Source of the DNA: Stentor coeruleus
Taxonomy: Eukaryota; Ciliophora; Heterotrichea; Heterotrichida; Stentoridae
Assembly (NCBI GenBank): GCA_001970955.1
Contig: MPUH01000014.1
Span: 1-64,000, forward strand
Direction of reading: 5' to 3'
Length of the DNA stretch: 64,000 nucleotides
Positions within the stretch are counted from its first letter, which is position 1; every line of letters starts with the position of its first letter. The translations under genes and the position numbers were made by a program. Below, in pieces: positions 55,501 to 63,742 of this stretch. The notes beneath the pieces were generated by a model, which was given only the letters and a program-made list of their open reading frames with translations, made no database searches and had not been told where the DNA came from.

Positions 55501-55806
55501 CAAAGGCTTTAAACTCTGCCCTGGAAAAGGTAAAGGAGGAGAAATTGAGATGTTTTTAATAGGTTCAGGGACATAATATTGTTTTCCTGAATTGGGGTTC
55601 GGGCTAAAACTTGGGTTTAAAGGAATCTTTTGTGGATTTGGATACCCAGGAGTATTTGTTGTGGATACCGGAGCAGAACTATTCAGAAGAACATCCAAAG
55701 CTTCTTCAAAGCTAGATGATTGAAGTAATGCATATAAAGATTGGTTTTCATCAAAACCCAACATCAAAAGCTGGCTTAAGCCTTGAGCTAAAGTCTCATC
55801 ATCCAT
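52573..55806 (-). CDS. UBA - proline-rich - E2 ubiquitin-conjugating enzyme (BIRC6/UBE2O type UBC)
   Basis: The protein has 1077 residues. Residues about 5-45 are a UBA domain (LLMLGFDENQSLYALL then ALDVLLNS). About 50-560 is an extremely Pro/Ile-rich low-complexity tract (PIPIPIP, IPQIPI). Two further UBA-like helices lie near 570-615 and 640-670. The C-terminal UBC domain (about 830-1000) has the HPN-like loop replaced by FNPNLYDTGYVCLSIIGTW; the catalytic Cys lies near 924, and the Trp-rich GTWAGNPEEQWNP stretch is typical of large E2/E3 hybrids such as BIRC6 and UBE2O. It should load ubiquitin or an apoptosis/quality-control modifier; the substrate is unknown. The UBA plus long Pro linker arrangement is unusual. 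Confidence 0.9.
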   Translation of the reverse strand: MDDETLAQGLSQLLMLGFDENQSLYALLQSSSFEEALDVLLNSSAPVSTTNTPGYPNPQKIPLNPSFSPNPNSGKQYYVPEPIKNISISPPLPFPGQSLKPLGNQNIPTEIPISQNSNRDSVNPNQIGGFKPQIIKFPEPQTVLQNKPLQVPPILPKSQIPSVPLIPQPTVMNMPKPTVMNMPKPPVPIPIPIPIPNPGQYNPNNSSQGQIFNPTVPQMPVLKNPLSQMPFNSPIPIPAPIPIPKPSPSSGSNINLPSPYIPEFKPSESSEIPIPQIPKKINIPIPAPLDPKNPLILQSPQFTNENPQPFQEKNQLFPQISKVLTVPQVPIPKSPNEPIPVPKLNSVPISQPNKPIFSNDNTEISKPNFISNYPELGIPVPPSSINTNNPIIPVPNHPLSPPPIKSNIPMIPVSNHPLLPSNTIPIAPQIPIPSPSSDYKNPIPIPPHLKQDSSSKPGIPQGIPLKPIPNIPNIPQIPIKLPPSLPQKSPIQFIPQNPNNNNNIPLNIQKPYQNIPQIPIPIPNKPFIPQQPSIYIPPPQNIIPNYPQYPVSNYPQMPIQKNPPNQFPSYPSQEDYKEFLRNGLKIKNFPDDAIDDVVISCTSKEEALLILGIPTYYKDLPISEIPMEIDESQDTIFDEIPENDIKSQLIKDGVDLETAELLSQTCLSLEEAYHNISPQAFNTLKPPFLIPPNIKPPPPISPYFKHQAQMPFPKFSQGPPLPIPQNFNQPKIPFINPNQNNPKLLNIGQHSQLFNSFDSFDSESDYEMSPFMNRYGKSKPFNLSGPSENDPVAPDSKTEYFEKLKDYRMTMSEDNMVFLNFSINEHVNANAQTLKRINAEMKTLSKSVPCDSTASIFVMFDSECNHKVKFLLSGTVDTPYAHGLYLFDVLLPSNYPAVPPKVNLTTTGGGKFRFNPNLYDTGYVCLSIIGTWAGNPEEQWNPASSTLLQVMLSIQSLVMDNDIIQKEPSFHGVPRDSIENLGYQLEVKYGNLKFAMIEHLKNPPKGFETIIIEHFKIKKQEILKTASVWVQEAHNFKHRNYHSMQNSYISHTLLSKGPGLAFQEAYNELQNLLSRLN

Positions 55807-56221
55807 TTATCTTTGTTCTATAATTAACATTTTTTACTATAGCTATTATTTTCTACTAAAGAAAAATTATTTTCATAGGATTTATTTCACTAATATCAAC
55901 ATAATATTTTGCATTTATTTACAACCAAAAACAAAACTTTATTTCCATTTACAAATCAAACTTATTAAAGTTTTCCATACAAAAAAACTCCAAAACTCCA
56001 AAACTTTAAACCTAAACCATCGCATTCTCTCATTTTATATACCCTCACATGAAAAAATATGGTTTAATTACTAATCCTATCATTTACCATAAATTCAATT
56101 AAATTCCCACACTCCATCAAAAAGTTCTTTAAAATTCTTAATTTACTATAAAAACTCCTCTAACCCTATAAAATTTTAAAGTTTTTCATACTTCAACAAT
56201 TTTCCTATCCCTATAGTAAAG
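55807..56221. other. divergent promoter region
   Basis: Spacer between the E2 gene (minus) and the first MBOAT gene (plus). It is strongly C/A-rich and G-poor on the plus strand from about 55900 to 56221, matching the 5' flank of the plus-strand gene. No ORF. Confidence 0.5.
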
Positions 56222-57853
56222 ATGTTTCTCCCTCCAAATGTATCAAAAGAACTGCTTCCTTGGAAAAAAGCTGAATTGTTACTAGCCGTATGTTTGTTAG
56301 GGATACCAATACTCTTCCTCCTTCGTGATGGTTACTATATCACAGAAACTCTCTCATCCAAGTATAGGATTGCAGGTGTGGTCAATAGCCCTTATATCTC
56401 TAACGTAAAAGTGGATCTCAATGATGGTCAATTAAAAGGTTTTCTTGAAAGTCTTCCACTAATGACCCTTGTAGCAATAGTTTTTGTTGTTCTCCGAAGA
56501 ATACTATTTCATATACACAAGTCAGTAACATTGTCCTTATACTATTATGCAGTATTTGGCATAGGATATGCTGCATATATACATGGTCCTGGGGTTTTGT
56601 TTTTACTTGGGATGATTTTATCTAACTATGCTGTAGCTTCGACTATGGCTGGAATTAAAGGATTTCCTTTGGTAATTTGGATTGGGAATCTGAGCTTTAT
56701 GCTGATGGCTGAGTATTATCATGGGTTTAAGTTCGCGTGGGTTGCTAAGAATTTAAGCTTTTTAGATCATTTTCCTGTTTTACTTAGTTGGTATAGAGTG
56801 AATAATTTGTGTATGCTGAAAGTTGTGAGTTTTTTGATTGATTACCATTGGAAAATTTCGAATAAGCTGATCCCTACGCATGAGAAGCATATGAGTAAAT
56901 GTGATGAGTGTAAAAAGGATGTTTTGTGTTTGAAGTTTAGAATGGAGTCTCATGCTAATAGGTATGGGCTGTTATGCTTTATAGCTTATAATTTCTACCC
57001 ACCATTGTATCTGGCTGGACCTACACTGACGTATAATGCATGGATTTCACAAGTGGAAATCCCTCAGCAAACATTTGACCGGAAACGATTAATTTTATAC
57101 ATTCTAAGGTTTTGCTTTATTTTCTTTCTACTACTCTGGTTCATGCACTACCTCTACTTCCCAACAATTGCCAATAACTCTAGAAATCGACATATCTTAG
57201 ATGCTATGACTCCCTACGAACTTATAGTAGCATCTTATTTAATACTCAAATGGATTTGGCTAAAATTCACTATGATCTGGCGTTACTCTCGTATCTGGGC
57301 ACTTTTTGACGATATTGAAAGCCCAGAAAACATGGGCCGATGTATGACAAACAATTATTGCTTTGAAGGTTTTTGGCGTATGTGGCACCGAGCTTTTAAT
57401 CAATGGCTTATAAGATACCTTTTTATTCCTTTAGGTGGAAGTCGTTATAAAATTTTCAATATTTGGATTGTCTTTGGCTATGTCGCTCTTTGGCATGATT
57501 TAACTCTTAACCTTTTAGCATGGGGTTGGGGTATGTGTCTTTTTATTATGCCAGAAGTCCTTGTTAAAGCTTATTTTGCTAGTCCAAAAATGGAAAATTT
57601 TAGAAAGACTCTTACTTATTCATGGATGTGCGCTGTAGCTGGAGGTATATATATATGCCTTATGATTATGGCTAATTTAGTTGGGTTTAGTTTTGGCCTT
57701 GCAGGATTGAAAATTACATTAGAAGGGATGATAAATTGGGATGGCCTTTTGCTTATGATCAAGGTTTTAATCACACTTGTCTTCGGCACGCATTTCATGT
57801 TTTTGTATAGAGAAGATGAGGTTAGAAGAGGAATAAAAGATAAAGGTTATTAG
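56222..57853 (+). CDS. MBOAT acyltransferase, GUP1-like (copy 1)
   Basis: The protein has 543 residues with about ten membrane segments. The GUP1/HHAT signature is clear: PENMGRCMTNNYCFEGFWRM, WHRAFNQWLIRYLFIPLGG, then the catalytic His in VALWHDLTLNLLAWGW (about 424). GUP1 proteins remodel GPI anchors or act on glycerol/lipids in yeast, and HHAT palmitoylates secreted proteins; the actual substrate is unknown. A paralogue of identical length lies at 61199..62830, with the C-terminal half almost identical. A GPI-remodelling role would fit with PIG-H in this window, but that is speculation. The gene starts directly after a G-depleted flank. Confidence 0.92.
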   Translation: MFLPPNVSKELLPWKKAELLLAVCLLGIPILFLLRDGYYITETLSSKYRIAGVVNSPYISNVKVDLNDGQLKGFLESLPLMTLVAIVFVVLRRILFHIHKSVTLSLYYYAVFGIGYAAYIHGPGVLFLLGMILSNYAVASTMAGIKGFPLVIWIGNLSFMLMAEYYHGFKFAWVAKNLSFLDHFPVLLSWYRVNNLCMLKVVSFLIDYHWKISNKLIPTHEKHMSKCDECKKDVLCLKFRMESHANRYGLLCFIAYNFYPPLYLAGPTLTYNAWISQVEIPQQTFDRKRLILYILRFCFIFFLLLWFMHYLYFPTIANNSRNRHILDAMTPYELIVASYLILKWIWLKFTMIWRYSRIWALFDDIESPENMGRCMTNNYCFEGFWRMWHRAFNQWLIRYLFIPLGGSRYKIFNIWIVFGYVALWHDLTLNLLAWGWGMCLFIMPEVLVKAYFASPKMENFRKTLTYSWMCAVAGGIYICLMIMANLVGFSFGLAGLKITLEGMINWDGLLLMIKVLITLVFGTHFMFLYREDEVRRGIKDKGY

Positions 57854-59149
57854 CTAGATACGATTTCTTATAAAAAAGCCTAAAATGTCTAAATCATGCT
57901 TTTAGATTTTATTTAGCAAAGTGATTTATGCCTAGTATTCTTGGGAAATCACTTTTTTGTGATCATTTTTTCAATGGGGACTTTGATGGGGTTTAAATTT
58001 TTTTATTAGTGATGCAATGGGGATTATGCTTGATAAAGGTAGAAACATAAATAAGATTTGTATTTGTCGGAAGGTTTGGCTATTAGGTTTTTTGTAGGTG
58101 GGTTATTATAAGATTTTAATGATTTATGAGGAGAAAGTTGTGACATCATCTGATAGAATGTATAGTATATTATAATAGTAAAATATAATTATTTTGGTTT
58201 TCAGATTTTGAATAATCTGTATTTTATATGCATTATTGGCATGATGATTGTAGTTATTAAAATGGGCTTATTAAGATATAAATGATTCTAGCAGATTTAA
58301 AGTTGTTGAGATTATCGCAGATTTTTATTGTTTTTTGAGATTTGGTTTTTGGTGATTATTGAAATTTTTATTAAAAATCTATTTTTATAGTGTTTCATAA
58401 TGGTTTTTTATCATAGAAATAAGTATTAGATTAATTAGTAACATGTAACAAAAGCATTTAATTAGGTTTGAGTGTCAGTGATTTTTTTGGCANATAGAAA
58501 TAAGTATTAGATTAATTAGTAACATGTAACAAAAGCATTTAATTAGGTTTGAGTGTCAGTGATTTTTTTGGCAACTTTGAGTATATGCATATTATAATTG
58601 CTCATATAGGTGAAAATTTTATTGAAGCAGCTGAAGTGGATAATTAGTAAGTATAATAGGTCTAGAGATTTTGGTGAACNAACTTTGAGTATATGCATAT
58701 TATAATTGCTCATATAGGTGAAAATTTTATTGAAGCAGCTGAAGGGGATAATTAGTAAGCATAATAGGTCTAGAGATTTTGGTGAACGAAAGATTTTTAT
58801 CTCTTCCATTTTATTATGGTCAGTGATTTGGTTTATGGGTTTTAGTTTAAAAATCACACTAATGAAGAAAGCTAAAAAATAAGTTTATTTTGAAAAGCTT
58901 TGAAGATTTTAAGTTGAATGAGAGATTTTCTGATTACTAAATTGCCTTAAGAATATACTTAAAACTTGTAAATCACATATTGATATTGAATATATTATTA
59001 TTTACTTAATATCTTATAGTCCTTATAATCATCTTTTATCACAATATAAAACTCCAAAACTCATCCATAATAAAGCTTTCATACAATCAAATTCCTATAC
59101 CACCCAAATCAAAATCCCCATTTTTTAAAAATTTATCCTACATCTTACA
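57854..59149. other. long spacer with two assembly duplications
   Basis: Spacer between convergent genes. Two single-N joins lie here: 58413..58492 repeated at 58494..58573, and 58573..58679 repeated at 58681..58787, the latter with SNPs. A short frame on the minus strand (ATG at 58809, MEEIKIFRSP, about 52 residues once collapsed) is not convincing as a gene. No other structure is seen. Confidence 0.6.
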
Positions 59150-60352
59150 TTAATAAGCAGGAAGGGCAAAACTTCTATTCGTACTAGGTTTTCTAACCAA
59201 AATCTCCCCTCTTGAAACATCCACTTTCGGGACCAAACTTTTCGCTGAGTACTTTTTCAACACCTGCCTAACCTTTGGCAGCCTTATAAGCTTATAATTT
59301 TCCTGCACAAATGACCTTTTAATAGACTTTGTTGTTTCTATATCTTTAAGTAAATACTTTTTACTTTTACTTTCTGAAATATCCCTTATCATAATCATAT
59401 CTTTTTTCATATTCGGCATAATTGTACTCTTATTCCTCTTAGGTTTAGGTTCTAAATAATTCGGTTCAGGAAGATTCTTAGTTATCAAATTTAAGTTTTT
59501 AGGGAATTTTATAGTCTGTAAAAGTGAAAACTCAGAATCTTCCATACCACAACTAATATGCCTAATAACACCAGGTAAATTCAAAATCTGTGCACATGAA
59601 AGTCTATAATTTGGGTTAACTTGTAACATCCCATTAATAACATGAGATAATTCTAAAGAAAAACATCTTGGTATCTGACTATATTCTCCTTTAATAACCC
59701 TATTATAAAGTCCTTCCATATCTTCTGCTCTAAATGGAGGTTTTAATGTTGTAGCTTCATATATAACACATCCTAAACTCCAAACATCACTTTTTGTATC
59801 ATAAGGAATATCTTTCCATACTTCAGGACTAGCATAATAAGGTGTTCCAGTTTGAGTATGCATTATACAATCTTTACTTACTTTAGATACATTCATATCA
59901 CCAATTTTAGCAATACCATCTTTGGTTAAAAATATATTTGCTGATTTAAGGTCTCTATGTAAAATGTTAAGATCGTGTAAGGATTTTAAACCTCGGATTA
60001 AATGGATAAGTAAATTCCATAGAAAAGATTCACTCATATAAACACCTTTTTTCTGGTAATTGAGAATTCTTTGATATAAATCCCCGCCGTCTGCATATTC
60101 CATTATTAAACATAAGGTTCGCGACTCATCATCAAAAAATGCTTCTTTATATGAGATTATGTTTGGATGATTTACACTTGCTAAGATACGGATTTCGTTT
60201 AGGGCATTTCTTTTTTCTTTTTCTTTTAGACTGAGGATTCGGACTTTTTTTAATGCGTAGATTTTTTCGTCGGTTAAACGTTTGACTTTGTATACGGTAC
60301 TGTAAGTTCCTTTTCCAAGCTCGTTTAGGATTTCAAAGTTTTTTAGAGACAT
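59150..60352 (-). CDS. NEK-family (NIMA-related) protein kinase
   Basis: The protein has 400 residues. The kinase domain spans 7-265: glycine loop LGKGTYSTVYKV, catalytic lysine in YALKKV near 35, HRDLKSANIF near 134, and GDMNVSKV near 152 in the place of DFG. A D-M/L-N-V-S-K-V form is characteristic of a ciliary NEK subgroup including Chlamydomonas FA2, so the missing Phe-Gly is family-typical and not a loss of activity. The C-terminal 130 residues are basic and lack a coiled coil. NEKs of this group act at basal bodies and axonemes; Stentor and relatives have many. It sits between two MBOAT paralogues on the opposite strand. Confidence 0.92.
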   Translation of the reverse strand: MSLKNFEILNELGKGTYSTVYKVKRLTDEKIYALKKVRILSLKEKEKRNALNEIRILASVNHPNIISYKEAFFDDESRTLCLIMEYADGGDLYQRILNYQKKGVYMSESFLWNLLIHLIRGLKSLHDLNILHRDLKSANIFLTKDGIAKIGDMNVSKVSKDCIMHTQTGTPYYASPEVWKDIPYDTKSDVWSLGCVIYEATTLKPPFRAEDMEGLYNRVIKGEYSQIPRCFSLELSHVINGMLQVNPNYRLSCAQILNLPGVIRHISCGMEDSEFSLLQTIKFPKNLNLITKNLPEPNYLEPKPKRNKSTIMPNMKKDMIMIRDISESKSKKYLLKDIETTKSIKRSFVQENYKLIRLPKVRQVLKKYSAKSLVPKVDVSRGEILVRKPSTNRSFALPAY

Positions 60353-61198
60353 TTATTATTATGTGGAAGTATGAGTTTGGGTAAGAAATGGAGGAGCTAT
60401 TTTTATGTTGAAGAGAATTGTGAATTTTTTTTTAAAGGAAATTAAAGATTAAGATTAGGTGGATTTATAGTAAATAGGGCTTTTGGGTTTATAGTTAGGA
60501 AAAATATTGTGTAAATGGATTTTATATGATTTTTTTAGAGTGTAAGTATGAGGATTTGATTTAGTTTTTAAGATTGTGTGCTTTAGGGTTTTGATAAGGT
60601 GGTTTATAAAGTTAGGTTGATAAAATATATTATGGTTTGTTGAGAGATTAATGGTGAAATCAAATGTTTAGGTTTTAAAATTTTTTACTATTTTTCTAGT
60701 TTATATATTTTTCCTGCTATGTTTATGCAGTATATGTTGTTTAATTTGTCTTCTTTCTTATCTTTTTATATATCTTTTATATAATATATATCCTAATATT
60801 TTTCTGTTAATACGAATATCTTAAAAATACCAATATAGGAAAATATTTATCTTTATCCTTCTAAAATCTTATTATTAATTATTATCAATCTCATCCAATC
60901 GCACACAATCGTTCTTTCATTCCCAATCCTCTACACCTTTAAAAATCATCATCTCATTTCCAACCTATTATTTCATCCTCATCTTTATCCTCCCGCCTTA
61001 CCTTATTACATTCCCAATACATAATTCAATCATCTTATCATCTTATCATCCCATCAACCTCTCCTAAAACCCTCCAATAAAAATCCTCATAAAAAAATCC
61101 CCAAAGTACTTTTCCAAAGTCAAAAACACCCAAATAATTTCCTTTTATTTACTCATGTAGCTTATTATTAAATATTAAATTCAGTCCATCTAATAAAA
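60353..61198. other. divergent promoter region with a sharp skew switch
   Basis: From 60353 to about 60690 the plus strand holds only about half a dozen C against dozens of G. From about 60850 to 61198 it is the reverse. The switch lies near 60.7-60.85 kb, between divergent NEK and MBOAT genes. It is the cleanest example of the flank asymmetry in the window. No ORF. Confidence 0.6.
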
Positions 61199-62830
61199 AT
61201 GTTTATTCAGCCAGGAGATTCAAAAGCAAGTCTAACTCTTAAAAGACTTGAGCTTTTTCTATCATTTGCCTTCACAATGCTAGCTTTATCACTCATGATC
61301 AAAGATGGTTATGCCCATTCACAGCGTCTAATCTCAACAAATAAAATTGTGGGAGTCCAAGAAAGTCCTTATTTTCCTGGAAAACTTATAGACTTTGAAG
61401 ATGGCCAACTTAGAATATTTTTAGAATGTATTCCAATATTACTTATGATATCAACTTCGTTTTTAACATTGCGTAGAGTGATTTTTTATTTTACTCAGTC
61501 AAAAATTGTATCGATTTACTTTTATTTAGCTTATGGAGTAGCTTTTGGTATTTTCCTTCATGCTGCTGGGGTTTGTTTTTTATTAGCTTTGATATTATGT
61601 AATTATGTTTTAGCAAAAGCTCTGGCTGGACATAAGTTTTTTCCTGTATTGGTTTGGATAGGGAATTTAACTTTTCTTGTACTTGCTGAGTATTATGATG
61701 GGTTTAAATTTGCTTGGATTAATGAAGGATTAGGGTTTTTAGATGATTTACCTCTTCTTATGAAGTGGCATAGAGTCAATAATCTGTGCATGCTGAAAAT
61801 TGTGAGTTTTATGATGGATTATCACTGGAAGTTAACTGAAAAATTAGTCCCAACACATGAAAAGCATATGGTAAAGTGTGATGAGTGTTCTGAAAAAGTT
61901 TTTTGTCTTAAATATCGATCTGAAAGCCATGCAGAAATTTATACTTTATCTAGTTTCCTAGCTTACACCCTTTATGCTCCACTTTATTTAGCAGGTCCTA
62001 CAACAACATATAATGCTTGGATTTCACAAGTATTTATTCCTCAACAAACTATTAGTTCTAAAAACCTAGTTATATACATTTTACGTTTCTTAGGTACTTT
62101 CTTAGTCCTTTTATGGTTTATTCATAATCTCTATTTCCCAACAATAGCTGGCAATATACAAAATAGAGATATTTTATTACAAATGTCCCCATATGAGCTT
62201 ATAATCGCTTCATATTTTATTCTAAAATGGATCTGGCTTAAATTCATGGTCATTTGGAGATTCTTTCGTATCTGGGCACTTTTTGATGGAATTGAAAGCC
62301 CAGAAAACATGGGCCGATGCATGTCAAACAATTATTGCTTTGAAGGTTTTTGGCGTATGTGGCATCGAGCTTTTAATCAATGGCTTATAAGATACCTTTT
62401 TATACCTTTAGGTGGAAGTCGTTATAAAATCTACAATATTTGGGTTGTTTTTGGTTTTGTAGCTCTTTGGCATGATTTGACTTTAAACCTTTTGTTTTGG
62501 GGTTGGGGAATGTGCCTTTTTATTATGCCTGAAGTTTTAGTTAAAGCTTATTTTGCTCAACCTAAAATGGCTGAGTTTAGAAAAACTTTAACTTTTTCTT
62601 GGATGTGTGCTATGGCTGGTGGGGTTTATGAATGTTTAATGGTAATCGCTAATCTTGTTGGGTTTAGTTTTGGTATTGAAGGACTTGTTCAGACTATACA
62701 AAAACTTATGGATTGGGATGGAGTTATGATTATGGGCAAGGTAATGGTTGTATTAACAGTTGCTACACATTTCATGATATTGTATAGAGAAGATGAGATT
62801 AGAAGAGGGATAGGAAGTAAAGGATTTTAG
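61199..62830 (+). CDS. MBOAT acyltransferase, GUP1-like (copy 2)
   Basis: The protein has 543 residues, the same length as the copy at 56222..57853, and most of its C-terminal half is identical: NMGRCMSNNYCFEGFWRM, WHRAFNQWLIRYLFIPLGG and ALWHDLTLNLLFWGWG (catalytic His near 424). The N-terminal membrane region is more diverged. The pair is not adjacent: the NEK gene lies between them on the other strand. Both appear intact. Substrates may differ through the diverged N-terminal half. The ATG at 61199 follows a strongly G-depleted flank. Confidence 0.92.
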   Translation: MFIQPGDSKASLTLKRLELFLSFAFTMLALSLMIKDGYAHSQRLISTNKIVGVQESPYFPGKLIDFEDGQLRIFLECIPILLMISTSFLTLRRVIFYFTQSKIVSIYFYLAYGVAFGIFLHAAGVCFLLALILCNYVLAKALAGHKFFPVLVWIGNLTFLVLAEYYDGFKFAWINEGLGFLDDLPLLMKWHRVNNLCMLKIVSFMMDYHWKLTEKLVPTHEKHMVKCDECSEKVFCLKYRSESHAEIYTLSSFLAYTLYAPLYLAGPTTTYNAWISQVFIPQQTISSKNLVIYILRFLGTFLVLLWFIHNLYFPTIAGNIQNRDILLQMSPYELIIASYFILKWIWLKFMVIWRFFRIWALFDGIESPENMGRCMSNNYCFEGFWRMWHRAFNQWLIRYLFIPLGGSRYKIYNIWVVFGFVALWHDLTLNLLFWGWGMCLFIMPEVLVKAYFAQPKMAEFRKTLTFSWMCAMAGGVYECLMVIANLVGFSFGIEGLVQTIQKLMDWDGVMIMGKVMVVLTVATHFMILYREDEIRRGIGSKGF

Positions 62831-63008
62831 ATAGATAATCTAGGATTTTAAAATGATGAGACTGTGATGGAGAAAAAGGTTTTATAAGATTATATTATTA
62901 TTATAAGGTAATTTAGTTATTTTATGAGATTATTAGAATTATAGTTAGGAAGTTTATGTAAAAGATAAAAATTAGAAGCATTTTTATAGTAAAATTTAAA
63001 GCATATAA
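62831..63008. other. short spacer between two plus-strand genes
   Basis: The spacer is G-biased on the plus strand, as in other 3' flanks of plus-strand genes. The G-depleted 5' flank usual before genes is lacking here for the next gene. Confidence 0.4.
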
Positions 63009-63575
63009 ATGAATAGGAATTGTGCTCAATGCAATAAGGAATTTGAAACTTTAGGTCTTATTTGCCCTAATAATGACTACTTCTGTCAGTGCTGTTATAA
63101 TGAAATTTTCCGAGTAAACGTGCTAATTACCTGCCCGGCATGTAGCAGAATTTGTAAAATCAGTGACTTCTCTTGGCAAATGATAGTAAATCAAGACTAC
63201 AACATATCAAATTCTGATACAAAAAAGCGTTTATCTTTGTTTTCTGAAGAACCAATAGCGTTTTCCTCACAAAAATATTCAGAGCTTTATGAAATCAGCA
63301 TATTTTCATCACAAAATGTACACAGTTTTTCAGCACAAAAGGAAAATCATTTAGCTGATATGATAACTTTCAATGAAACTACTGGAAAGGAAATGCCTGA
63401 GTGTATGAATCTTGATTCAGTAATGATTAACTAGGATTATAATATTGAATTAATGGAAGAGACATTGAAGAATTTGGTGATTTTTGCAAGTGGATATGAT
63501 TCTTATGAGTATTCAAAGAGTTGTAGACAAGAGTTGGTAGATGGGCTTATTGAAAATATCGATATGGATAATTAA
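63009..63575 (+). CDS. small RING-like zinc-finger protein
   Basis: A 15-nt intron (63420..63434) carrying the TAG joins two frames and gives 183 residues. Residues 5-48 hold a cysteine-only zinc cluster: Cys5-x2-Cys8, Cys19, Cys26/28/29, then CPACSRIC; it resembles a RING variant but lacks a clear His, so ubiquitin ligase activity is not certain. The rest is Ser-rich and helical. Without the intron the protein would stop short by 42 residues. Its function is unknown. Confidence 0.82.
63420..63434 (+). other. 15-nt intron
   Basis: The sequence is GTAATGATTAACTAG with A at position 10. It removes the TAG after Asp-Ser and joins it to Asp-Tyr-Asn in frame, giving a C-terminal helix (LMEETLKNLVIF). 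Confidence 0.92.
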
Positions 63576-63742
63576 AATATGACTTTTTGGGGACTATAGA
63601 TAGAGGAATGTATAAATATGTTAGGATTATATGCTTTTATATGAAAAATTTTAATTTTGATTAGTTTAGGGATTTTTCTGTTTTGGATTAAGAGTACATA
63701 CTAGTGAGATATGTGGCTGATGCTTGATTAAGTGATTATTAA

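Noticed and set aside
58543-58857. Small gene of about 100 codons spanning the N at 58680
   Set aside because: Half of it is the duplicated contig end; the collapsed frame starts without an upstream ATG and gives only about 52 unremarkable residues.
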